Positions 8,311-17,252 of a DNA stretch of 20,740 nt are shown piece after piece (the first letter of the stretch is position 1; every line of letters begins with the position of its first letter). The DNA lies in assembly GCA_008690995.1 (NCBI GenBank), contig VRMN01000038.1, positions 1 to 20,740 of the forward strand, written 5' to 3'. Made by a program: the position numbers and the translations under genes. Below the pieces are notes generated by a model. That model ran no database searches and had not been told where the DNA came from. It saw only the letters and a program-made list of their open reading frames with translations. Origin of the DNA: Porphyridium purpureum (lineage: Eukaryota; Rhodophyta; Bangiophyceae; Porphyridiales; Porphyridiaceae).

Positions 8311-8633
8311 CGCCCACACATACAGACTAAAGGGTCGAGCAGAAGGTCTCTTCATACACAAGCCTCGCACGTTTCAGCCATTTCATGAACGGAATCGTCC
8401 AAGCTAGCAAGCTCCAAATGGTCGCCCACGCACTGGTCGCGCACTGAAATCTAGCACTCTTGCACAATGTCAAAATGGTTTTGATGGCGTTCATTGCACG
8501 TGTAACAATGCAGCGATGCTGACCAGTATCCCACTGCAAGCAACCCAAAGTGAAGCGCAGCAACTTCAGTGTACGGTGAAGCGCCGTAGAGTCGTGTCTT
8601 TCACTGATGAGCATCATTCCCAGCGGTCCGTGC
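8311..8633. other. Spacer after the helicase stop
   Basis: Minus-strand open stretches here (e.g. 8327-8617, 96 residues) do not resemble known proteins or continue the helicase. This may be its 3' untranslated region plus decayed sequence. Confidence 0.4.
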
Positions 8634-11600
8634 TTACGACAAGACAGAGTCCATCTGCGCTAACGCCTTCATTGCGTTTGTTATCCCTGCAGTGTCAACC
8701 TCTACAAGCCACTTAAAATAAGCATCCAGGGCAAGATGAGGATACTGCCGATGGCGATGAGCCAAATACAGATGCTCTATTCGTGCTTTGAGAAGGCCTG
8801 GACGCTGAATCCCAGTGCTTGATTGCGCTCGCGTCAGAGACGCGTGCAACTCCTTGTCGATGAAGACACCGGCAGTCCAATGATTGGGAGCTAGGCACGC
8901 CACACAAAAGAGTCCACTCGAAGGGGCTCTGGGAGGTATATGCAATCTGATATACGCATGAGCAGTGTGCTTGTGCATGTTCCCAATCTTGCCACACTGC
9001 ATGCAAGTCACAGGCCGATAGCAACTACCGGAGCACGCTGCTAAACCACAGAATGGACAGCGCTCCACAGCCGTGGACCATATCCGCTGCCATCCCTTAC
9101 TCGTCGCACAAACCACGGCTAATGATACAGAACGCACACCTTCCGGTGCGTGTACTCGTGCCCTTTTCAACGAACGCACACCTTCCGTTGCGTCCTCCCG
9201 TGACCCGTTCAGCCCGTGTACACTGCTAAGGTCTGCTTGCAGAAGCGTCATAAAAGGACGCTCTGAGTTCGAGATGCTCGCCGTTAATTGCTCGTCGCGC
9301 GTAGCCGTGTGCACTTTGCGAACCGGAGTCATCTGCACATTCTCAGAGTTGGATACATTCGGCAGGCTGCTTTCACTTGACACAAGACTTGAATACCTGT
9401 CCGCACGCTCGATGCACAATTTCACTAGCTGCTCACGAATTACAGCGTTCGGCCTGCTTCGGCATTCGTCGTAAAACTTTTCCACAGCTTGCATCGAGTA
9501 CATGGGGTGTGTCAAGCACGCCGGTCGATGCACATCTTGCGCAATAGTGCTCCTCTGCAGTGCGCTGGCTACGTTCGGGTCAAACCAGAAAAAGCACTCT
9601 GGCGTATGCGAGAGACTTGTCCGCCGGCCGGTACGGCCCCACGCTTGGACCAACTGCGCAATCGAGAATGTAGCATAAAGCACTGCGACTACGCAAGTAT
9701 TTTCGAGGTTTAGGGCTAATCCGACGGTGGACGTTCCGACGATGACTGTGCATAATTTGGCTCTCTCACGCGCGACGCTTTCAGTATCTGCTGTGATCAT
9801 ACCAATTCTGTCGCCCAGCTGGGGGAAATTATCCACAAGCCGCAAATACTCATCTTCGACCAGTTTTTTGGTTGGCACAACAATGAGAACTCTTGTTCCC
9901 TCCACTGAAGCCTTTTCCACGCGCACGTGCAGGGCAAGCCTTGACTCATCGTTCAGTGGGGACACAGACAACTTGGAGATCGGAGGCAGAACCTCAGAGT
10001 CTGTTACAAATTGCGGTTCTGGAGACCACAGAACTTTCGCAACATAGTCAGCTACGTCCATCGTCAACGTGGCACTCAAGTATACGCGCTGAATTCCAGC
10101 AAGGCGCATACCAAGCAGTCCTGCCTGCATCGACGCGCGAAAGCTCGTATGCTCGCAAACAATGTGAGCCTCATCAACTACTGCAAGAATGACTCTTGCC
10201 ACAATCTTTTCCAGCACACTCAGTACATTTCTACCCGTCTGAACTTGATCGAAAGACAAGACCACAATACCACCCCGATGCGCGGCGCTGCCAGCACGCA
10301 GATCTTCGATATCGAAGCATTCAATACCACAAGATCTTGCCTGCGCGATAGCTGCGTCACTTGCAGCACGCATGGGTGTCAATACAAGAACAATGCGGCC
10401 CACGCGTTCAGCTAGACGGCCCGCACACAGAAAAGAGGCACTCTTGCCGGCACCGCAGCGCAGCTGGGCTGCTGTATCATGTCCTTCCCAGACAGAACGA
10501 AGCAGCTGCTCTTGACCCTCTGTCTGAAATGCTGCATCAATACCGAACACACTTTGCAGAGCCTTGTGTGGGGTACCAAGATCTGGAACTGCTCGAACCA
10601 CCTCTGCGAAACACATGTTCTGAAGCTCCAAAGGGAGACGCTCGTCTTCGATACCAACTAAAGTCAGCCACGCATTGCGCGTGTCTCTTTCGAACCAGAG
10701 GCACTCGTCAACATTCAGAGCCAAATTGTACCATACTTCGTCTGTAGAAACGGTGTGTCCTAACTTCAGAGCGAGCGCCTTCTGAGCTTCGCTGTGAAGC
10801 GCCATGGTGTCAAGCCCAAGGACGTCTGCGAATGCCGCTGGTTCGCGCTTCAGGACGTGCGATGCTAGCTTGCGAAATTCTCCAACCGTCATTGGCACCC
10901 CGGTAAGTGCAAAGAGCGTTTTTTCCTGAGCTTTGCGCCCCATCATGTCCGAGGCTTGCTCAGACACATCTACATCTTTGCTCACTTGCGTAGCTGACGC
11001 AAAATTCAGTGGGGTGATGAATTCCAAATGCTCCTTTTCACAGTGGCGCAGGAAGAAATCCGCCGTCCAATGCAAGATCACGAACAAATCAGATACCGCC
11101 GTCGTCGGCAACCGTTCCACAAGCGGTACTCCAAATGCTTTGTGCCTGTTTTTCACCACCACTTCCACAACACTGACGACGTTTTCACCCAAGTTTTTGA
11201 GCGAATGCCCTTGATGTCTGCTCGAAAGAACAATTCCCTGCTGAGAAGATGATGACCGCAGAGGCATGCACGCTGCTTGTAGTGCGAGAAGCGAGCATAT
11301 ACTGAGCTCATTTCTAATCTCGCGCGAGGCACCGCAAACTTTTTGCGCGACCTCTGATGCCGTCACACGTTTAATCCCGCGCGACCGTGCCTTGCAATAC
11401 AAGTATCCTTGAATAACATTTTCCACTTGACCGCCGTCAAGATGAATACCCAGAGCGCCGTCCATCTCAGGAAACAATTTGGCCAGAATGTCCCGCGCTC
11501 TATGCACGCACCTGTAGTAAAGAACACCGAATACGGACGGGAGAACCGGTACTCCGCTTGCACGGTGCTGTAAGAAATACCTTCCACTGTCATTCCCGGT

Positions 11601-12839
11601 ATCCAAACTTGTATCTGTCCGCACAATCAGTAGCCACTCGGCGTGATCGTCACCGCACGGCTTTGACGCGCACAGAATGCTCTGCGTCATGTACAGAGGG
11701 CCACTTAGCCGAGACCCGTTCAGAGCGAGTAGATCAAAACCGCGATCCGCGACAAGCTGGAATGCTTGACTCTTCTTGTACAACTCTGTCACTGCTGTGG
11801 CTCGCAACATCCACAACTGATAGCTTGACAGCTTCGCCAGCTTGTAAAGCGAGTTGAGACCAAGGCGGCCACACGAGTCTTTATGCAAAGCATGCGACCG
11901 GAGAAACTCAATCGCACGAAAGCGTTTTGTCCGGCCATCCGGACAATCCTCCAAGCCGTTCCGCACGATAAGCGCTTGCACCGCGTGCGCGTCGCTTTCG
12001 TCTCCGGTCGGATTATTTGCTCTGTACTCCTCCGCAAAGGTTTCAAATGACTTGTTGAGCGCGTGCAGCGCGTAAAACTCAACGACCTGAGTGAAAGTCT
12101 GTAGCGCGTTTGAAATTGTGCTCTTCTCCAGCGCGGGTAGTAAACGATACTTGAAGATATCATCAGTATATTCAATCGTACTTTTCCCCTGTATCGGTAG
12201 TCTCAGCACGTCGGCACGTGTTTTCAACACTTGATTGATTGAATACCGGGCAATGTTCAACCACGACTTCACGGCCGCACGCGCACAGTCTGTCACATCG
12301 CCAACCTGCCTTGAAAACGCATCCTGCATGTCCGCCTCGGATTCAAACCATCGTAGCTTGACGATGGCCTCTCCTGTCGCAGTTCCACACAGCACCCGCA
12401 TGCCCACCTCGCTCTCACCAGCACTTCGGTTTGCGTCTTCCATTTCTTGCGTCACGGACTGCAGCGAAGAATGCGTAAGCGTTTCTCTATTCGCCGTGTG
12501 TAATACCGCATAGACCAGCCGAGTCTGCGCGGTCGCTGCGGTCCTTTCGACACCGTACTGGGTACAATAAGCTTGAAATGTTTTCAAAAACGCCTCTTCC
12601 AAACCGTCCGCCTTGACTTTGTGTACCCGTGTTATGTGTCGTTTGAGAGCCTTCTTAGCCTTTCTGCTTTGTCCATTGTCGGGCTCGCTGTTTTTCGGAA
12701 ATCGTTTTGCGAGAGAGCATTGAGGGCACACTAAGCCCCACACTAACTCGTCAAGTTGGACACACTTCTGCTCGTGGAGGCGGCAATCGCTGGCACGAAC
12801 AAAAACGGCCGCGCATCCCTTGGAACAAGCAAATACCAT
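8634..12839 (-). CDS. Subtelomeric RecQ-like SF2 helicase with zinc fingers
   Basis: This uninterrupted 1401-residue frame encodes an ATP-dependent DNA helicase of the RecQ type. At the N-terminus is a C2HC finger (C5, C9, H22, C26), then a second finger (C38, C41, H68, H73). Residues about 100-740 form a large unrecognised region. A RecQ-like motif 0 (FGIDAAFQTEGQ) leads into the helicase core: Walker A RCGAGKS (K799), motif Ia LTPMRAASD, motif II DEAH (D889-H892), motif III YLSATL, motif IV VLIVVPTKK, motif V VGTSTVGLALNLEN and motif VI QAWGRTGRR (from Q1065). The tail is Cys-rich (CPFCGLAACSGSC, CMQCGKIG, CVACLAPNHW), consistent with zinc binding. All ATPase motifs look usable. Multi-domain helicases at this location are known in fungi (telomere-linked helicases) and in yeast Y' elements. 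A role in end maintenance or recombination is inferred from family and location. The gene reads toward the telomere. No intron is needed. Confidence 0.88.
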   Translation of the reverse strand: MVFACSKGCAAVFVRASDCRLHEQKCVQLDELVWGLVCPQCSLAKRFPKNSEPDNGQSRKAKKALKRHITRVHKVKADGLEEAFLKTFQAYCTQYGVERTAATAQTRLVYAVLHTANRETLTHSSLQSVTQEMEDANRSAGESEVGMRVLCGTATGEAIVKLRWFESEADMQDAFSRQVGDVTDCARAAVKSWLNIARYSINQVLKTRADVLRLPIQGKSTIEYTDDIFKYRLLPALEKSTISNALQTFTQVVEFYALHALNKSFETFAEEYRANNPTGDESDAHAVQALIVRNGLEDCPDGRTKRFRAIEFLRSHALHKDSCGRLGLNSLYKLAKLSSYQLWMLRATAVTELYKKSQAFQLVADRGFDLLALNGSRLSGPLYMTQSILCASKPCGDDHAEWLLIVRTDTSLDTGNDSGRYFLQHRASGVPVLPSVFGVLYYRCVHRARDILAKLFPEMDGALGIHLDGGQVENVIQGYLYCKARSRGIKRVTASEVAQKVCGASREIRNELSICSLLALQAACMPLRSSSSQQGIVLSSRHQGHSLKNLGENVVSVVEVVVKNRHKAFGVPLVERLPTTAVSDLFVILHWTADFFLRHCEKEHLEFITPLNFASATQVSKDVDVSEQASDMMGRKAQEKTLFALTGVPMTVGEFRKLASHVLKREPAAFADVLGLDTMALHSEAQKALALKLGHTVSTDEVWYNLALNVDECLWFERDTRNAWLTLVGIEDERLPLELQNMCFAEVVRAVPDLGTPHKALQSVFGIDAAFQTEGQEQLLRSVWEGHDTAAQLRCGAGKSASFLCAGRLAERVGRIVLVLTPMRAASDAAIAQARSCGIECFDIEDLRAGSAAHRGGIVVLSFDQVQTGRNVLSVLEKIVARVILAVVDEAHIVCEHTSFRASMQAGLLGMRLAGIQRVYLSATLTMDVADYVAKVLWSPEPQFVTDSEVLPPISKLSVSPLNDESRLALHVRVEKASVEGTRVLIVVPTKKLVEDEYLRLVDNFPQLGDRIGMITADTESVARERAKLCTVIVGTSTVGLALNLENTCVVAVLYATFSIAQLVQAWGRTGRRTSLSHTPECFFWFDPNVASALQRSTIAQDVHRPACLTHPMYSMQAVEKFYDECRSRPNAVIREQLVKLCIERADRYSSLVSSESSLPNVSNSENVQMTPVRKVHTATRDEQLTASISNSERPFMTLLQADLSSVHGLNGSREDATEGVRSLKRARVHAPEGVRSVSLAVVCATSKGWQRIWSTAVERCPFCGLAACSGSCYRPVTCMQCGKIGNMHKHTAHAYIRLHIPPRAPSSGLFCVACLAPNHWTAGVFIDKELHASLTRAQSSTGIQRPGLLKARIEHLYLAHRHRQYPHLALDAYFKWLVEVDTAGITNAMKALAQMDSVLS

Positions 12840-13110
12840 CCGACCTGATCAAAATGGCCCCACGCTCGCTTCCGCCATCCGCGCACTTCGTACGGCCGGA
12901 TACCCACATCCCACTCCCGACAAAACTTCTGTTTGTTGTGGCGCGAAAACTACTCCGCTCTGGTAAAAATACGAATGCAATCATGTAGGTGTATGTAATA
13001 AGAAAACTTTTGCTGTGATTGGCTCGGTCCTACGCAACGCGATTAAGCACACTTCGGTTTCAGTAGTAAAATGGATACTAGGGGTACACTTTTTAACTCG
13101 ACCCAACATG
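12840..13110. promoter_or_regulatory. Upstream region of the helicase gene
   Basis: About 270 bases separate the helicase start codon from the minisatellite. On the minus strand the start context is GGATGG. No clear TATA box or known regulatory site is seen, and the promoter assignment rests on position alone. Confidence 0.3.
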
Positions 13111-13210
13111 CGGATCACGTACCCACTTTACGGCTCGCGTACCAACCTTGCGGCTGGCGTCCCCACCTTGCGGATCACGTACCCACCCTGCAAATCACGT
13201 TTCCACCATG
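13111..13210. repeat. 20-bp minisatellite, five units
   Basis: Five 20-base units start at 13111, 13131, 13151, 13171 and 13191, with consensus close to CGGATCACGTACCCACCTTG. Two related units recur at about 13364-13403. The unit is unrelated to the TAGTGTT minisatellite although the period is the same. Confidence 0.88.
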
Positions 13211-13582
13211 TTTCGCGTGACTGTACACATGCTGCGGCTGGCACGCCCATCATAAGCGGATACCGCGTCCCCAGTATGAAGATACTGTACCTCTAGGGTA
13301 GAAGTTCTGCTGGCACCCGTGATTTGAGGGGTTCAGCATATGCGGATGCCGGACCTATGGCTGCGGATCATGTACCCACCATTGCGAATGGCGTACCCAC
13401 TGCAAAGGTACTTACAGTCAGATATCTCAGCCATACAATCACCGTTTCACATGCAAAGCACATCGTTGTGAGCGCGTGAGCAAGGGCTATCATTCCATAT
13501 CCATCTTGAATGACACATTTGTAGCATACTTGAGTAAACAATTTTTTAATGTTTTTTAACATCAACCTACCATATGGTACCT
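13211..13582. other. AT-rich spacer
   Basis: Apart from the two stray 20-bp units near 13364-13403, this stretch has no recognisable gene or repeat. It becomes AT-rich (TTTTTTAATGTTTTTT near 13540) before the first telomeric seam. Confidence 0.5.
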
Positions 13583-13602
13583 GTAACCTAGGTAACCCTA
13601 GA
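13583..13602. repeat. Interstitial telomeric seam
   Basis: GTAACCTAGGTAACCCTAGA is a near-perfect stretch of telomeric repeat in the same orientation as the chromosome end. It contains the variant CCTAGGTAACCCTAGA, which is also found at 18588-18603. Confidence 0.85.
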
Positions 13603-13900
13603 CGACTTGCACAATGCTAGAGCGAGGCTCCACCATCCCGCGTAGCATGTCTCCCTCTTCCCTCTTGGTACATCATATGTCTCTCATGTTGCCATGAAAA
13701 CGCGCCTTTAGCAAGCGCGACCGTAACACATTGATATCCCGAAGTTAACCACTTGTGCGCATCAAGAGTGACCCAACTGTGCTCACAGTACATCGCTTTC
13801 GAGTGTACATACTGTACCCAATGGACCAGTGTACTCACTGCACCCTCAACACGAAGTGAGGAACCCTACGCTACGCCCCACCCTACCTCAAAAACGCCTG
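13603..13900. repeat. Subtelomeric repeat unit 1 (about 300 bp)
   Basis: This unit begins CGACTTGCACAATGCTAGAG right after the telomeric seam and ends ACCTCAAAAACGCCTG. It is clearly homologous over its whole length to 13911-14200, with small insertions and deletions. No protein is evident. I saw no tRNA-like Pol III box A or B, so a SINE is not supported. Confidence 0.88.
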
Positions 13901-13910
13901 TAACCCTAGA
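13901..13910. repeat. Telomeric seam between the two repeat units
   Basis: TAACCCTAGA is one telomeric unit less one base, placed exactly at the junction of units 1 and 2. Confidence 0.8.
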
Positions 13911-14200
13911 CGACTTGCACAATGCTAGAGCGAGCTCCACCATCCCCACTTGTGCTTGTGTCTCCCTCTTCCCCTCTTGGTACATCCTTATGTCTCTCGT
14001 ATTTTGCCTTGAGCAGCATGTACAGCAAAGCTGACCGTAGCCCATTGATGTCAGAGTTAACCACTTGTGCGCATCAAGGTAGGCAACTGTACTCTGGGTA
14101 CATCGCTTTCGAGGTGTACGTACTGTACCCAATGGTTAGTGTACCACCTCAACGCAGTGAGGAACCCTACGCTACGCCCCACCTACCTCAAAGGCGCCTG
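13911..14200. repeat. Subtelomeric repeat unit 2 (about 290 bp)
   Basis: This second copy of 13603-13900 has start-to-start spacing of 308 bp. It shares the opening CGACTTGCACAATGCTAGAG and the closing GAACCCTACGCTACGCCCC. It abuts LINE copy B at 14200/14201 with no telomeric seam between them. Confidence 0.88.
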
Positions 14201-16579
14201 GCTTCCCTAAGCCGTGGGACGCGCAGGCGGTGCGCAAGTCCATTCTGGCCATTCCGCACACCAGCGGGTGCGGACCGTCGCGGTGGTCCATAGGCGTGCT
14301 GCAGCAGGTCATCCGCACGCCCGTGGCGGGTGACACGGCGCTCGGGGCCGTGGCTCTCGCGTTCAAGCGCATCGCCAGTGTTGGTCTGCATCCGCAAGCT
14401 GGCGCGCTGTGGAGCCACGCACGCCTCATCCCGCTCAAGAAGAAGGACGGCGGCGTCCGACCGATTGCAGTGGGCGAGCTGCTGCGGCGCGTGCTGGGCA
14501 AGCTGGTGCTGGCACACCTGGGCAGCGACGCAGCCGAGTCGCTCCGGCCCGACCAGTACGGCGTGGGACGCCCGGCCGGGCTCGAAGGCGCGGTGCTGGG
14601 GACGCGCCTTGCCGCGATGGAGTCCAGGCGCAGCCGTGCTGCTCGTCGACATTTGCGAAAGACGCGTTAGCTGCGTCGACCGGTACGCTGGTACGCATCG
14701 TGCAGGGCCGTTTCCCCGCGCTGTGGCCGCTGGTGCGCTCAACGTACGCGCATCCGGCTCCGCTGCGAGTGGGCGCCCATGTGCTGGCCAGCGCGTGCGG
14801 CGTGCAGCAGGGCGACCCGCTGGGGCCCTTGCTGTTCTCGCTGGTGCTGCACAAGGTGCTGGCAGACACCGAGTCGCCGGGTCTGTCGTCGTTCTGGTAC
14901 TTGGACGACGGCAGCATTGTGGGGCCGCTCGCGCAGCTGGAAGGCTTCCTGGACGCCTTTTCGAGCGACGCGGCCGCGTACGGCATGCGCGTGAACCGCA
15001 CCAAGACGCAGCTGGTGCTTCCGCCAGGAACGCAACCGGCAGTCGTGCCCGCGGGGCTCGCCGACCTGCCGCGTCTGGCGTGGGACCAAGCACAGCTGCT
15101 CGGTGTGCCGCTCGACTTTACCGGCAGTGGCGAGTCGCTCGTGCCGATCACCAACGCGAGCGCGCAGGTGCTCCAGCTGGCGGAGCAGGTGGCCAAGCTC
15201 AGCCACCCCGAAGAGGCGTTCTACCTCCTGCGGGGCAGCGTCGGGCCAAAGCGCCTGATGCACCTGGCGCGCACCATGCCTCCGCCCGTCGTGACTCGCA
15301 TCTTTGCCGAGTTTGACCGCGCGTGGCGCAGCATTGTCGCGCGCGCGCTGGGTGTGATGGCACACGAGGTCGGCGAGCCGTGCAAGGCCGAGTGGCGGCT
15401 GCCGTGCTCGCTTGGCGGCTTGGGACTGACCGCAGTGGCAGACATTGCGCCGTTTGCGTTTGCCGCCGGCAGTCGTGCTGCCGCGCGCGTGGTGGACAAC
15501 CCGCCCGCACGCGTGTACCCTCCGTCGCTCGCGCAGTGGTGGCGAAGGTTTGACGGAGACGCACACGCCGTGGCGCAGTGGCGCCTGGAGCCAGACGAAG
15601 ATGTGGAAGCCCTGCTGGACTCGCAGGCACGTGGGAGCCGTCGCTTTTATCGACAATGGTGCTCAGATTGGTCCCACGCGCCGGCCCCGTCCGACCCAGA
15701 CTTTCACCGACGTCGCAGCGTCAGCTCGCCGCACGCGCTGGCGTGGCTCGGGATGCCGTCTGCCACGCAGCTGGCCGCTTTTTGCGGAAGTCGCCGCTGA
15801 GTCTGGTCGCTGGCGCGTGGCTGTGCGGCACATGCTGGGCCATCTGTGAGCCGCGCAGCGCGTCGTATGGCGCTATCGGGCGGTTCGGATGCCGTCTGCG
15901 AGACCAGGCTGGTTCGGCACGGTCACCCACGCTCAAAGTGCCATCTCCGGGCCGTCGCTGGTACGGTCGGCGCGCACGCTGGTGGTCGACGCCGGCGGCA
16001 GCATTTGCGCGCCGCTGAAGCGCCAGTGGAGCGCGAGGTGCTAACTTCCGGCGCGGCGGACTTCACGCGGCCGGGTGACCAAATGGACAGCACGTGGGTC
16101 GATGTGGCAGTGGTGGTGCCGACCGCACCGGCACCAGGCGGTCCGACGGAGCGGCACTCGCGGCAGCGGCGCGTCGCAAGCAGGCCTCCTTCCAGGCTGC
16201 TGCGCGCACTGGCGACGCTGCTGGCGTGTCGTTCCAGGCGGTCATTCTGGACACGTACGGCCGGCGCGAACAGTGTGGAGCCGCGTTTCTGGAGACTCTG
16301 GTGGCGGCGTACATGCGGCACCGTGGAGTAAGCCAGATGCTGGCAAGCACGGCGCTCCACCGGTCGCTGTCGCTCGCGGTATACCGCTCGGTGGCGGCGG
16401 CGGTGCTTCTACGGCACCCGGGCCCGACTCTGTCAGTTGCCTCGCAGCACTGGCTGGAGACGGGCAGGCGCCTCTTTGTAGGCGAGGTACTCTCGGAATC
16501 GGAAGCAGAGTCGCACTGACTTTGCTGATACATAGGTAAAGTACTTAGGCCCTCTAGATTTATAATGTAAAACGATTTC
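14201..16579 (+). mobile_element. RLE-type non-LTR retrotransposon, copy B, 5'-truncated and decayed
   Basis: Homology to LINE copy A starts just before the RT (KSILAIPHTSGCGPSRW, compare LILAIPHTSGSGPSRW in A), so the N-terminal fingers are missing. The 3' untranslated region (16520-16579) ends GATTTC and runs directly into AGAGTAACCCC. The element is in the same orientation as the other LINE copies. Confidence 0.9.
14203..16519 (+). pseudogene. Broken LINE reverse transcriptase/endonuclease ORF
   Basis: The RT is recognisable across several frames. The first frame (to about 14640) has LIPLKKKDGGVRPIAVGELL. The next carries motif A as AVLLVD. The third, to 15800, has QQGDPLGPLLFSLVL and WYLDDGSIVG (YLDD at 14898-14909), followed by a long conserved post-RT region (EEAFYLLRGSVGPKRLMHL, WRLPCSLGGLGLTA, ALAWLGMP). 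The endonuclease core FTRPGD...WVDVAVV is near 16062-16105. The C-terminus, SLSLAVYRSVAAAVLLRHPG, lies in a further frame ending at 16519. At least four frame changes separate these pieces, two of them within motif A. The copy cannot make an active enzyme but has decayed mainly by small insertions and deletions. Confidence 0.88.
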
Positions 16580-16590
16580 AGAGTAACCCC
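16580..16590. repeat. Telomeric seam between LINE B and LINE C
   Basis: AGAGTAACCCC is the part of the telomeric repeat immediately after the LINE B 3' end. It ends AACCCC, as the telomere does against LINE A at 314-319. Confidence 0.75.
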
Positions 16591-16899
16591 CTCACCACAT
16601 TACGGCAGCGTGGATTAACGCCAGCAAAATTATTGCTTCTTTCCGGGCTCGCGCGACCTTTGCACGCGATGCGCCAGGTCCGCCCCGCTTGGGCGCTGAC
16701 CGTCCTTTCGCGGGCTGTGTCCCTCGCTGTGTACCGCGCCGCCGCACATGGCATTCTTTTGCGGTACCCGGCGGGACACTCGGCCCTCACTTCGAGCGGG
16801 CTGCGCTGGCTCCCCCATGTGACGAAAGCGCTCGGCTCCTCCGAACCGAGCACCCCAAGTCACGAGGCCGGCGTCCTCCATTTTGGCCCCGTGAGCTGA
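16591..16899 (+). pseudogene. C-terminal LINE protein fragment
   Basis: The open frame includes SRAVSLAVYRAAAHGILLRYPAG, which matches the C-terminus of copy B (HRSLSLAVYRSVAAAVLLRHPG). It ends at 16899. No start codon, RT or endonuclease is present. The frame is open from the seam itself, as expected for a 5'-truncated copy. Confidence 0.75.
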
Positions 16900-16972
16900 T
16901 CCCAATTCAGCTCCAACCACGCTGAGTCCCCAACCCTCTGAATAAGTTAAATTTTGACAATAAACACAATTC
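16591..16972 (+). mobile_element. LINE fragment, copy C (3' end only)
   Basis: This 382-bp remnant begins directly after a telomeric seam and ends in ACAATTC followed by telomeric AGAGTAACCCTAGAGTA. Only the last part of the protein and the 3' untranslated region remain. The 3' tail CAACCCTCTGAATAAG... (16931-16972) recurs almost identically at 18539-18580. The extreme 5' truncation is typical of incomplete target-primed reverse transcription. Confidence 0.82.
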
Positions 16973-16989
16973 AGAGTAACCCTAGAGTA
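16973..16989. repeat. Telomeric seam, Tc1 target
   Basis: AGAGTAACCCTAGAGTA is one and a half telomeric units directly after the copy C 3' end. The final TA (16988-16989) is the dinucleotide next to the left end of the Tc1 element. Confidence 0.88.
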
Positions 16990-17015
16990 CACTCCTGGCC
17001 AAGATGGTTGTCCCA
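16990..17015 (+). repeat. Tc1 left terminal inverted repeat
   Basis: Reads CACTCCTGGCCAAG and on to GTTGTCCCA. It differs from the reverse complement of the right end at three positions, including base 3 (CAC against the usual CAG). Confidence 0.9.
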
Positions 17016-17252
17016 GGTGCAATTTCAAGGTCTGAACTCCAGTTTTATAGTAAAAACGAGCGTTTTCATATAAAATCAATGTTTATACCTTTTTTAACAT
17101 ATTTTTGTTCCTCAGGTCAGAGGTAAGCGCGCGCTTTTGCGGGACCCCGTGAGGCCATGGAGGGGTTCAAGACATGTGCAAGAAGACCAGCGCATCTACT
17201 GCACTCGGGCATACGATCGCGACCAAGTCCAGCAACCGCAAGCATCGGAAAT

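Noticed and set aside
13603-14200. The 0.3-kb units as SINEs
   Set aside because: No Pol III box A/box B pair, no tRNA-, 5S- or 7SL-like head, and no simple tail were seen.
17157-17252. N-terminal extension of the Tc1 transposase from ATG 17157
   Set aside because: The 32 extra residues do not resemble Tc1 proteins, and the inner ATG gives the usual start MAPRLSDFEKGQ and usual length.
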